Under the pieces are notes generated by a model. That model did no database searches. It was not told the origin of the DNA and was given only the letters and a program-made list of their open reading frames with translations. Below, piece by piece: positions 8,712 to 15,806 of a stretch of DNA of 64,000 nt (position 1 is the first letter of the stretch; each line of letters opens with the position of its first letter). Location: assembly GCA_027943245.1 (NCBI GenBank), contig JANDJZ010001755.1, positions 1 through 64,000 of the forward strand, in the 5' to 3' direction. Position numbers and translations under genes: made by a program. Origin of the DNA: Acanthamoeba sp. SK_2022b. Its lineage: Eukaryota; Discosea; Longamoebia; Acanthamoebidae.

Positions 8712-9719
8712 TCATCGTTCCGCACGCAGCAGCAAGGACACGATGAACGCGCCCCCCAGCCCGGCCGTAATGATGCCGATAGGCAGCTCCTGATTGGGGA
8801 TCAGACTGCGGCTGAGCATGTCGCCGCCGGTCAGCAGCGTCGCCCCCAGCAGGCCGCACATCGGCACGGCCAAACGGTGGCGCACGCCCACCAGGCGCCG
8901 AGCCAGGTAGGGCACCATCAGCCCGACAAAGCCGATCACGCCCGTCAGCGAAACGAGAAACGCCGTGGACAGTGCGCAGCACAGAAAGGTCTCGGTGCGC
9001 AGGCGCGCCACGTTGACCCCCATCGAATGGGCGGTTTGCTCGCCCGCCAGCAGCGCGTCCAGCGCCCGCCAACGCAGCGCCGTAAACCCGGCCAGCAGCA
9101 CGAAACTCGCCAGCGGAATGAACAGATTATCCCAGCGCGCCAGCCCCAACCCGCCGAGCGACCAGAACAACACCGAACCGGCCGCCCGCTGATCGCCGGA
9201 AAACACCAGGTAGCTGGTGAGCGCGCTGAACAAAAACGAGACCGCCAGGCCGCAGACGATCAGCTGCTCGGCGCGCCTGACCCGGCCGACGCGAAACAGG
9301 ATCATCACCGCCAAGGCGGACAAAACGCCGCCGGCGAAGGCGGACAGCGGCAACGTCAGCGCGCCCAGCGCATCGCCGAAGCGCGTGATGACCAGCACCG
9401 CGCCGGCGGAGGCGCCGGAGGAGAGCCCAAACAAAAAAGGATCGGCCAGCTCATTGCGGGTGGTGGTCTGCAGCAGCGCGCCGGTCATCGCCAGCCCGGC
9501 GCCGGTCAAGGCCGCCAGCAACGCTCTGGGCACCCGCAGTTGCACGACGATAGTGTCCAGCATGCCGGAGAGGGGCGCCGATGAAAGCCCCAATGCCGCC
9601 ATCGTCTGCCGCCATGACAGTGCGACGCTGCCCAGCTGCAGGCTCCAGATCATTAACCCGCACAATACCGACAGCGCCAACGGCGCGAGCAGCATAAACC
9701 GCCGGGTCGGCGAGTTCAT
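8712..9719 (-). CDS. FecCD-family metallophore ABC transporter permease
   Basis: 335-residue inner-membrane permease of the BtuC/FecCD family with about ten hydrophobic segments. Family motifs: VQLRVPRALLAALTGAGLA near the N-terminus, SGASAGAV, and near the end GVIGFVGLMVPYLARRLVG and PIGIITAGLGGAF. It is the third gene of a minus-strand operon (ATPase, binding protein, permease) and its start overlaps the binding protein stop (ATGA). It is convergent with the diflavin gene 13 bases away. It probably forms a homodimer importing a chelated metal or a corrin-like ligand. The Zur-type operator at the head of the operon points to zinc limitation rather than to iron alone. Confidence 0.93.
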   Translation of the reverse strand: MNSPTRRFMLLAPLALSVLCGLMIWSLQLGSVALSWRQTMAALGLSSAPLSGMLDTIVVQLRVPRALLAALTGAGLAMTGALLQTTTRNELADPFLFGLSSGASAGAVLVITRFGDALGALTLPLSAFAGGVLSALAVMILFRVGRVRRAEQLIVCGLAVSFLFSALTSYLVFSGDQRAAGSVLFWSLGGLGLARWDNLFIPLASFVLLAGFTALRWRALDALLAGEQTAHSMGVNVARLRTETFLCCALSTAFLVSLTGVIGFVGLMVPYLARRLVGVRHRLAVPMCGLLGATLLTGGDMLSRSLIPNQELPIGIITAGLGGAFIVSLLLRAER

Positions 9720-10672
9720 TCAGCCTCCGGCGCGTACAGCGCCCGTGCCAGCTTTTCCACTGCGCCGATGTTGGCCGGCCCCGGCGTCAGCTCCGCATAC
9801 TGCAGTTTCAGATAGCGATGGTGCCGTACGGCAGGCGTTAATTTCATCAACGGGTGGGACTCGAGGAAGCGCCGCAGCGCATCGGCGCCCGATCCGGTCT
9901 GGTAATCCAGCAGAATAATGAAGTCGGGCTCGGCCGCCGCTACCGCCTCCCAGGACGCCGTCGTCCAGCTCGCCGGCAAGCCGTCCATCACGTTGCGGCC
10001 GCCGGCCGCTTCGATGATCGCCGTCGGCATCGCGTATTTGCCGCTGGTGAAAGGCTTCTCCTCCCCCGAGTCATAGACGAATACCTTGAGCGGCGCCTGG
10101 CCCGCCGGCCTGGCGGGCAGCGCAGCCAACCGGCGCTGCCAGCCCTCAACCAGCGCGGTGGCCTCTTGCCGCTTGCCGAAAATCTTGCCGAGCTTCAGCT
10201 CATCGTCATACAGCAGATTCATATCGGCCTTCTGCGGCCGCCCGCCGGCCTGTACGCAGCTCTCGCTCAGCACCAGCGTTTTGATGCCGAACGGGGCAAG
10301 CTTCTCCGGCGTGACGTCGCCGCCGATCTTCATGCCGTAATTCCAGCCGGCGAAAAAGAAATCCGGCTGTGCCGCCAGCAGCGTTTCCAAAGCGGGATAT
10401 TTCGGCGCCAGTTCGGGAATGGCGCCCATCGCGGCCTTGAAGTCGGGCGTCAGTTTGTACCAGCCGGTGATGCCGGTCAGCCCGACAATGCGATCCTGCA
10501 GATGCAGTGCAAAGGCCATCTCGGCCATGTTGATGTCGTTGATGACGGCGCGCTGCGGCGCCTGGTTGAAGGTGACCGGCACACCGCAGCTTTCTACGGT
10601 GACGGGAAAATGTTCGGCCGCCGCCGACCTGGCGGCCAGCAGCAGAAGCAGGATGAATACGCGTGCGTTCAT
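9716..10672 (-). CDS. Periplasmic FepB/BtuF-type metallophore-binding protein
   Basis: 318-residue class III solute-binding protein. MNARVFILLLLLAARSAAA is a Sec signal peptide; the mature part begins EHFPVTVESCGVPVTFNQAP and continues with QRAVINDINMAEMAFALHL, the typical FecB-family opening. Two lobes joined by a long helix are expected. Two cysteines (VESCGV and LSESCVQAGG) may form a disulphide. I prefer the start at 10672, after AGAGAGAAAC, over an in-frame ATG at 10711 that overlaps the ATPase gene and would bury the signal peptide. The ligand is not deducible from sequence; context suggests a zinc- or iron-chelate. Confidence 0.9.
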   Translation of the reverse strand: MNARVFILLLLLAARSAAAEHFPVTVESCGVPVTFNQAPQRAVINDINMAEMAFALHLQDRIVGLTGITGWYKLTPDFKAAMGAIPELAPKYPALETLLAAQPDFFFAGWNYGMKIGGDVTPEKLAPFGIKTLVLSESCVQAGGRPQKADMNLLYDDELKLGKIFGKRQEATALVEGWQRRLAALPARPAGQAPLKVFVYDSGEEKPFTSGKYAMPTAIIEAAGGRNVMDGLPASWTTASWEAVAAAEPDFIILLDYQTGSGADALRRFLESHPLMKLTPAVRHHRYLKLQYAELTPGPANIGAVEKLARALYAPEAE

Positions 10673-10688
10673 GTTTCTCTCTGGTTGA

Positions 10689-11471
10689 TCAAGCACAATG
10701 GGGAACGTCAAAAATGCGCAGCGTTTTCCCGCTGACGGGATGCGCCACCTTGAAACTGTTCATGCCGAACACCGGCAAAATCACCGGAGTTTGCAACACC
10801 GCCTCGGGCGTACCACAGGCTACCTGGCGGCTTTCGTTCAGCACCAGGATCCGATCGGCAAACGCCTCTGCCACGGGCAAATCGTGCAGCACCGCAATCA
10901 CGGCAATCTCTTTATTTTTCACTAACGACAGCAGCGCCGAGCGCCCGGGCGGATCGAGGTGATTGGTCGGTTCATCCAGCAACAACAGATCGGGAGACTG
11001 TGCCAACGCCCGGGCCAGCGCGGCGCGCTGACGCTGGCCGCCCGAGAGCCGCCCCAGCGGATGGTGCCTGAGCGGCGCCAGCCCGGTTTCCCCGATGGCT
11101 TCGTCAACGATGCGTTTTCCCGCCGCAGAGCGTTCGCCATGCGGTAAACGGCCCAACGCCACGTAGTCCTCAACCGACAGCCGCAAATCCGGCGAATCGT
11201 TTTGCGCCAGAAAGGCGATGCTTTTGGCGCGTTCCGCCGCCGGCCACTCGGACAAGGCCCGCCCTCGCCAGTGAATGCCGCCGCTGTCCGGCCGCGTTTC
11301 GCCGATCAGGGCACGCAGCAGGCTGGACTTGCCGCTGCCGTTAGGGCCGATCACCGCCAGCTTCTCACCGGCGCGCAGCGCGAAATGGATGTTGTCGAGT
11401 ATCAATGCCCCGCCGTGGCCGGTCAGGCTAACTCCATCAACGTGGAGGATGTCGCGAACTGGATTCATCAT
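10689..11471 (-). CDS. Metallophore ABC transporter ATP-binding protein (FepC-like)
   Basis: 260-residue ABC ATPase. Walker A is GPNGSGKSSLL (about residues 38-46), the signature is LSGGQRQRAALARAL, Walker B is LLLLDEPTNHLDPPGR and the switch histidine is in VLHDLPVAE. It is the first gene of a three-gene importer operon. Two adjacent ATGs (11471 and 11468) begin the frame and no Shine-Dalgarno is visible; the predicted -10 lies only about 14 bases upstream, so the mRNA may be nearly leaderless. A perfect Zur-type palindrome covers the promoter. Confidence 0.92.
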   Translation of the reverse strand: MMNPVRDILHVDGVSLTGHGGALILDNIHFALRAGEKLAVIGPNGSGKSSLLRALIGETRPDSGGIHWRGRALSEWPAAERAKSIAFLAQNDSPDLRLSVEDYVALGRLPHGERSAAGKRIVDEAIGETGLAPLRHHPLGRLSGGQRQRAALARALAQSPDLLLLDEPTNHLDPPGRSALLSLVKNKEIAVIAVLHDLPVAEAFADRILVLNESRQVACGTPEAVLQTPVILPVFGMNSFKVAHPVSGKTLRIFDVPHCA

Positions 11472-11475
11472 GCAT

Positions 11476-11498
11476 TAATTGTTATATTATAACATATC
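11476..11498 (-). promoter_or_regulatory. Zur-box-like palindrome overlapping an extended -10 promoter
   Basis: The core TGTTATATTATAACA (11480-11494) exactly fits the enterobacterial Zur core TGTTATAnTATAACA, and flanking bases extend the match to about 20 of 23. On the minus strand it contains TGTTATAAT, an extended -10 element, directly before the start of the ABC operon. Zinc-loaded Zur would thus block RNA polymerase. The consensus is from knowledge of znuA/znuC and zinT sites; occupation here is inferred. Confidence 0.72.
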
Positions 11499-11647
11499 AG
11501 TATTTTTATCACGATTGCCCGCCTTCTGCAAAAGCGAATCGCAACGCCTTTTGCCGCACGCGTTGCGTGAACCGAGGCAGGGAGCAAGCAGCGCCCCCTG
11601 CGTCAACACTGCGCGGCCAAAGCAACATAGCACAGCCTTTTATTAAT

Positions 11648-11666
11648 GATAATGATTTTCATTATC
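11648..11666. promoter_or_regulatory. Near-consensus Fur box
   Basis: GATAATGATTTTCATTATC differs from the 19-base Fur consensus only at the two central bases (17 of 19). It lies 92 bases before the small ORF at 11758 and 177 bases upstream of the minus-strand ABC operon. On the minus strand it overlaps TTGATA, a good -35; on the plus strand TTGCGC and TATGTT (17-base spacing, about 11690-11718) could form a weak promoter. Which transcript it controls is unclear. Confidence 0.78.
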
Positions 11667-11757
11667 AATTGAGTCATGGTGATTTCTGATTGCGCATCCC
11701 ACTGAACTTGGTTATGTTTGAAGCGATTAGTTTCATTGCCGATTTTCAGGAACTCAC

Positions 11758-11904
11758 ATGACCTACCTGGCGCACAGCACAGATCCGACAGACGCGACCG
11801 TTCCGGCCGTCGTTTTGCTGTGTGCTTCCTCCGCCCCACCCGCCGTTTCCTCTGTCGTTTCAGCGGTTGCCGCTTACCCACCACGCATTGTGGTTGTGCG
11901 CTAA
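11758..11904 (+). CDS. Small Val/Ala/Pro-rich ORF, possible leader peptide
   Basis: 48 codons, with CAGGAA seven bases before the ATG, so translation is plausible. The product starts MTYLAHSTDPTD and ends PPRIVVVR; it has about ten valines and many alanines, serines and prolines. It has neither a signal peptide nor a known domain. It ends 101 bases before a DMT-family exporter gene. The spacer holds CTCCGGC (11923-11929) able to pair with GCCGGAG (11969-11975) and a small hairpin (11984-12000) that includes the exporter's ribosome site. The layout resembles ilv-type leader peptides, but no standard terminator with a T-run is seen, so any control would more likely act on translation. It could also be a chance ORF. 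Confidence 0.4.
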   Translation: MTYLAHSTDPTDATVPAVVLLCASSAPPAVSSVVSAVAAYPPRIVVVR

Positions 11905-12005
11905 ACCAAACCGACTTTTTACCTCCGGCTTATTGATCTGTTGCGTTCAGGCGTAGACCGCCGCGCGCGCCGGAGCCTGTAATTTTCACGACAGGTGAAA
12001 TTGAC

Positions 12006-12857
12006 ATGCGATTACCTTCTCTCTGGGCCAATGCCGGCCTGGCTACGCTGTTCGTCCTGCTTTGGAGCAGCGGCGCGATCTTCTCCCGTTGGGGGTTGGA
12101 GCACGCCTCCGCCTTCGCTTTCCTGTTCTTCCGCTGCGCCATCGCGCTGGCGGTGCTGTTGGCCATCGGCCTGTGGCAGCGCCAGTGCCTGCCCGCTCCC
12201 GGCACCCGCCGGCGCGTCGCGCTGATTGGCGTGTTGATGATCGGCAGCTATCAAATCTGCTATCTGCTGGCGCTGGAACAGGGTATTACGCCCGGCGTGC
12301 TGGCGACGTTGCTCGGCGTACAGCCGATCCTCACCCAGTTCATCACCGAACGGCGCTGCACCGGGCTGCGGGCGCTCGGTCTGGCGCTGGCAATGGTCGG
12401 GCTGACGCTGGTGGTGTACCAAAGCCTGATGGTGGCCCACTTCTCGCTGAGCGGCATGCTGTTCGCCTTTATCGCGCTGGGCTGCATGACCGCCGGCACC
12501 CTGCTGCAAAAAGGCATGACGCAGCCGCCGCTGGCGGTCTTGCCGCTGCAGTATGCCGTCGGGTTGCTGATGTGTACGCTGGCGCTGCCGTTTGAGCCGC
12601 TGCGGGTCGAATGGCGGCCGGCGTTCGTGCTGCCGCTGCTGTGGATGGCGGTGGTGATCTCGGTGCTGGCGACCTTCTTGCTGTATCGCCTGATCCAGCG
12701 CGGCAACCTGGTGCAGGTCACCAGCCTGTTCTATCTGATCCCGGCGGTGACCGCCCTGCTGGACTACCTGTTGCTCGGCCACGCGCTGGCGGCGCTGAGC
12801 CTGCTGGGCATGGCGGGCATCGTGCTCGGTGTGATGCTGGTTTTCCGCCGCGTATAA
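12006..12857 (+). CDS. DMT-superfamily exporter (EamA family)
   Basis: 283-residue inner-membrane protein with about ten hydrophobic segments arranged as two EamA repeats. The first repeat begins NAGLATLFVLLWSSGAIFSRWG, typical of RhtA/YddG-like metabolite exporters; the C-terminal repeat ends LLGMAGIVLGVMLVFRRV. The substrate cannot be read from sequence; amino acids or other small metabolites are usual. The ATG follows ACAGGTGA at eight bases, and that ribosome site sits in the loop and 3' arm of a six-base-pair hairpin. A valine-rich small ORF lies upstream. It converges with yohC, sharing the hairpin in between. Confidence 0.85.
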   Translation: MRLPSLWANAGLATLFVLLWSSGAIFSRWGLEHASAFAFLFFRCAIALAVLLAIGLWQRQCLPAPGTRRRVALIGVLMIGSYQICYLLALEQGITPGVLATLLGVQPILTQFITERRCTGLRALGLALAMVGLTLVVYQSLMVAHFSLSGMLFAFIALGCMTAGTLLQKGMTQPPLAVLPLQYAVGLLMCTLALPFEPLRVEWRPAFVLPLLWMAVVISVLATFLLYRLIQRGNLVQVTSLFYLIPAVTALLDYLLLGHALAALSLLGMAGIVLGVMLVFRRV

Positions 12858-12895
12858 AAGCAAAAGCCCCCGCGCCGTTCCACCGGCGCGGGGGC
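12855..12895 (-). terminator. Rho-independent terminator of yohC
   Basis: Twelve-base-pair perfect stem GCCCCCGCGCCG/CGGCGCGGGGGC with a six-base loop. On the minus strand it is followed by TTTTGCTTTTA, so it terminates yohC; it also stands just after the exporter gene on the plus strand. Confidence 0.85.
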
Positions 12896-12914
12896 GATAA
12901 CAACAGCCGTTAAC

Positions 12915-13505
12915 TCAGAACAACCAGGAACCGTACCCCCACAGCAGCACCGTCACCCCAAGCAACAGCTCGAGCAACAGGATACCGATAGCGAAGGTCG
13001 AGCTGGAGAAGATGAACCCTTCCTTACTGTCGATATTCAGGAAGTGCGGGATCCCCAGATTCAGCAGATAGCCCGAATAGCACAGGCCGATAATGCCGAC
13101 AAACAGACACAGCCAGACGACCGGATAGAGCGCCACAATCCCGCTGAGGAACATCGGGGTCGCCACGTAGCCGGCGAACACCATGCAGCGGTGCAGGCTG
13201 GGGCGCGATTCATAGCGCCGCGCCATCCAGTGAATGACTTTCCCCATGGCCGCTACGCCCGCCAGCATCAGCAGGTAAAACGCCACGGCGGTATAAAGCG
13301 CGGTAAACATGTCGAGCCTGATGGCATGTCCCTCGCCGGAGAGCCAGCCCAACTGGGTGGTGCCGATAAAGGCGCAGACCACCGGGATTGCTGCCAAGAG
13401 CAACACGTGATGGGTGTATAGGTGCGAGACGCTTTCATTCTCGCTTTTGATCTGTTCGAACTCGGCGCTGGGATGCGCCAGAAGTCCCCAAACATGACTG
13501 ACCAT
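12915..13505 (-). CDS. yohC: YIP1-family inner-membrane protein YohC
   Basis: 196 residues with about five transmembrane segments. The start MVSHVWGLLAHPSAEFEQIK and the end FSSSTFAIGILLLELLLG match E. coli YohC (195 residues) over the full length, including YTHHVLLLAAIPVVCAFIGT and CMVFAGYVATPMFLSG. Molecular function is not known for the family. In E. coli it lies close to yohP, yohD and pbpG; all of those genes occur in this window but are dispersed over 14 kb. It is a single gene with its own terminator. Confidence 0.93.
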   Translation of the reverse strand: MVSHVWGLLAHPSAEFEQIKSENESVSHLYTHHVLLLAAIPVVCAFIGTTQLGWLSGEGHAIRLDMFTALYTAVAFYLLMLAGVAAMGKVIHWMARRYESRPSLHRCMVFAGYVATPMFLSGIVALYPVVWLCLFVGIIGLCYSGYLLNLGIPHFLNIDSKEGFIFSSSTFAIGILLLELLLGVTVLLWGYGSWLF

Positions 13506-13710
13506 GAGACACCTCCTATCTCGCCGTAGGCCGCGATCGGCGAACGAATTTCACACCTCCGACGGACAGCTACCCGTGCGAGGATTGCGGCCACGGGGCT
13601 CTCTCCCCTGTACTAATTATAGTCTTTCGGCGAAAAAACGTGCGGAAAGCGCAACGCCGCAACGCTTTGTCTTATACTCCCACCATAAAAACCAGGCTGC
13701 GAGGAAGGTC

Positions 13711-14178
13711 ATGTCATCCGTTATCACCACCCGCCAGGCGGGGATCGTCGACGTCGACGCCGGGCGCAACGTCACCGTAGTCGAGCCCAGCAATCTGTAC
13801 GGCTGCCGGCTCGGCGACGATGTCTTCGTCGGCCCGTTCGTGGAGATCCAGCGCCACGTCAGCATCGGCGCGCGCAGTAAAATTCAGTCGCACAGCTTTA
13901 TCTGCGAATACGTCACCCTCGGCGAAGCGTGCTTTGTCGGCCACGGCGTCACCTTCGCCAACGATCTGTTCAAAGACGGCGCGCCCAATGCCGATCCGGC
14001 CAGCTGGGGGCGCACGCGCGTCGGCGATCGGGTGTCCATCGGCTCCGGCGCCACGATCCTGGCGGTGGAGATCTGCAGCGACGCGGTGATCGGCGCCGGG
14101 GCGGTCGTGACCCGCGACATTACCCGCAAGGGAATTTATGCCGGCAACCCGGCGCGCCTGCTGCGGGAGCTGCCATAA
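13711..14178 (+). CDS. Left-handed beta-helix (hexapeptide-repeat) acyltransferase
   Basis: 155-residue protein built of imperfect hexapeptide repeats (VGPFVEI, IGARSKI, IQSHSFI, LGEACFVGHGV, VGDRVSIGSGATI, IGAGAVV) and ending YAGNPARLLRELP, the usual tail of sugar O/N-acetyltransferases of the WbpD/FdtC or maltose-transacetylase type. It would act as a trimer with CoA between subunits; the likely catalytic histidine is in CFVGHGVTF. GAGGAAGG precedes the ATG at 13711; an earlier in-frame start at 13504 lies inside the promoter region. It overlaps the next gene by one base (TAATG), so the two acyltransferases are translationally coupled. The acceptor is unknown. Confidence 0.85.
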   Translation: MSSVITTRQAGIVDVDAGRNVTVVEPSNLYGCRLGDDVFVGPFVEIQRHVSIGARSKIQSHSFICEYVTLGEACFVGHGVTFANDLFKDGAPNADPASWGRTRVGDRVSIGSGATILAVEICSDAVIGAGAVVTRDITRKGIYAGNPARLLRELP

Positions 14179-14720
14179 TGACCCCGGCCATCCGCATCGC
14201 GGCCATTGAGGCGCTGCCCGATGATTACCTGACGTGCGGCGATTTCGGCTTTACCATCCGCAGTTACGCCCTGCCGCAGTTCGACAGCCCGGTCGACAGC
14301 TGGCCAACCCGGCCGGTGGCGCCATTTCGTAAACAGTATCCCCTGGCGCCGTTCGCCAACGAAGACAGCGTGACCTTCCTGGCGTATCGCCAGGACGAAG
14401 CCGTTGGCCACATCACGCTGAGCAAAAACTGGAACGGTTACACCCTGATCGACGAGATCGCGGTCAGCGCTCACGCGCGCCGTCAGGGCATCGCCGGGAC
14501 ACTGCTGGACTGCGCCAAACAGTGGGCGCGGCAGCAGGAAACCTCGGGTATGATGCTCGAAACGCAGAACAACAATCTGGCCGCCTGTCGCTGCTACCAG
14601 CATTACGGGTTTATTCTCGGCGGCATCGACCGTTTGCTGTACCGCGCCGAGCCGGAGATCGCCGATCACGAAATCGCGCTGTTCTGGTATTTGCCGTTCA
14701 ATAGCGAAATCGGTTACTGA
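14178..14720 (+). CDS. GNAT acetyltransferase resembling streptothricin acetyltransferase (SatA type)
   Basis: 180-residue GNAT protein. The CoA-binding core is IDEIAVSAHARRQGIAGTLL (R-x-x-G-I/A), followed by MLETQNNNLAACRCYQHYGF, GGIDRLLY and EIALFWYL, a pattern that matches the Sat/SatA family that N-acetylates the beta-lysine of streptothricin. Resistance is therefore possible but not shown; chromosomal Sat-like proteins often have other substrates. Its start overlaps the stop of the beta-helix acyltransferase (TAATG), so both come from one message. Confidence 0.82.
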   Translation: MTPAIRIAAIEALPDDYLTCGDFGFTIRSYALPQFDSPVDSWPTRPVAPFRKQYPLAPFANEDSVTFLAYRQDEAVGHITLSKNWNGYTLIDEIAVSAHARRQGIAGTLLDCAKQWARQQETSGMMLETQNNNLAACRCYQHYGFILGGIDRLLYRAEPEIADHEIALFWYLPFNSEIGY

Positions 14721-14824
14721 TTTATCGGCCGCCATTGAGGCTATGTTTACTTTTTAACCCCTACCATCGGATGAGAACTGTTATCACTTACTCTGATAAA
14801 CCAGCGACACCCAGGGAGGGCCGT

Positions 14825-15676
14825 ATGAACCAGAACAAGGTTGTTTTACTGATGTTAGCTATCGCCATGAGCGGATGCGCCGATCGCCCCGCCGCCGTCA
14901 CCCCCGCAACGCCGCCGACCGACGTCACCGTTTCGCCGCCGGGCGTGCAGCCGGAGATGGACGCCAGCACCCGCAGCAAGCTGCGTGAGATCTTCACGCT
15001 GCGCGCCGGTTGGCCCGCCGCACAGCCGCATGGCCGCACCGTAGATTTGATTTCGCGCGAGTTTCTCGGCACGCCCTATCTCGCCAACCGCCTGATCGGC
15101 TCGCAGAGCACGCCCGAGCAGTTGGTGATCGACTTCCGCGGGCTGGATTGCTTCACCTACATCGATTATGTGGAAGCGCTCAGCACCGCCCGCAGCGAGG
15201 GCGAGTTCGTACAGCGTCTGGTAGACATTCGCTACGTCGACGGCAAAATCGCCTTCCCGCAGCGCAAACACTTCTTCACCGACTGGGCACAGCGGCCGCA
15301 CCAGGTGGCCGAAGACATCACCGCGCAGCTCAGCCCGCACGCCGTCACCCTCGTGAAAACCCTCAACCGCAAGGCGGACGGCAGCAGCTACCTGCCCGGT
15401 TTGCCCAACGTACAACGCAGCGTGACCTATATCCCCAGCGACAACGTCGACGACAAGGTGCTGGCCCAGCTGCGCACCGGCGATTACATCGGTATTTACA
15501 CCAACCTGGACGGGCTGGACGTGACCCACACCGGCATCTTCGTGATGACCGACAGCGGCCCGGTGCTGCGCAACGCCTCTTCGCGCAAGGCCAACATGCG
15601 GGTGGTCGATTCGCCCTTTATGGATTACGTGATGGCTACGCCGGGCATCGTGGTGCTGCGTTCGCTCAGCCGATAA
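14825..15676 (+). CDS. DUF1460 lipoprotein, NlpC/P60-like amidase fold
   Basis: 283 residues. The N-terminus MNQNKVVLLMLAIAMSGCAD is a lipoprotein signal with lipobox MSGC; Asp at +2 would favour inner-membrane retention. The mature protein carries DUF1460 motifs (EFLGTPYLANRLIG, DFRGLDCFTYIDYVEAL with the likely catalytic cysteine, RTGDYIGIYTN and VTHTGIF with the histidine), a papain-like fold related to cell-wall amidases. The ATG at 14825 follows GGGAGGGCCGT and starts the signal peptide; the in-frame start at 14735 does not. Monocistronic, with a hairpin at its end. A cell-envelope hydrolase role is inferred from the fold. Confidence 0.85.
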   Translation: MNQNKVVLLMLAIAMSGCADRPAAVTPATPPTDVTVSPPGVQPEMDASTRSKLREIFTLRAGWPAAQPHGRTVDLISREFLGTPYLANRLIGSQSTPEQLVIDFRGLDCFTYIDYVEALSTARSEGEFVQRLVDIRYVDGKIAFPQRKHFFTDWAQRPHQVAEDITAQLSPHAVTLVKTLNRKADGSSYLPGLPNVQRSVTYIPSDNVDDKVLAQLRTGDYIGIYTNLDGLDVTHTGIFVMTDSGPVLRNASSRKANMRVVDSPFMDYVMATPGIVVLRSLSR

Positions 15677-15689
15677 CCCCCCGCCGCAT

Positions 15690-15712
15690 AACGGCTATAA
15701 GCTATAGCCGTT
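15690..15712 (+). terminator. Hairpin after the DUF1460 gene
   Basis: Perfect ten-base-pair stem AACGGCTATA/TATAGCCGTT with loop AGC, followed by TAT and only a short T-content. Likely terminator with a weak tail. Confidence 0.6.
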
Positions 15713-15806
15713 TATGCTGAACGAGCGTTTGACTTCATCGGCGGTTCAGGCTTAGCTGTAAGGACAAAAAACAACTGATTTTATTGTTCTTTTCAGGGAG
15801 ACTTCG

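Noticed and set aside
11509..11628. 39-codon minus-strand ORF below the Fur box
   Set aside because: AAAGG precedes it but the product matches no HemP-like or other known small protein; kept only as a possible transcript, not called as a gene.
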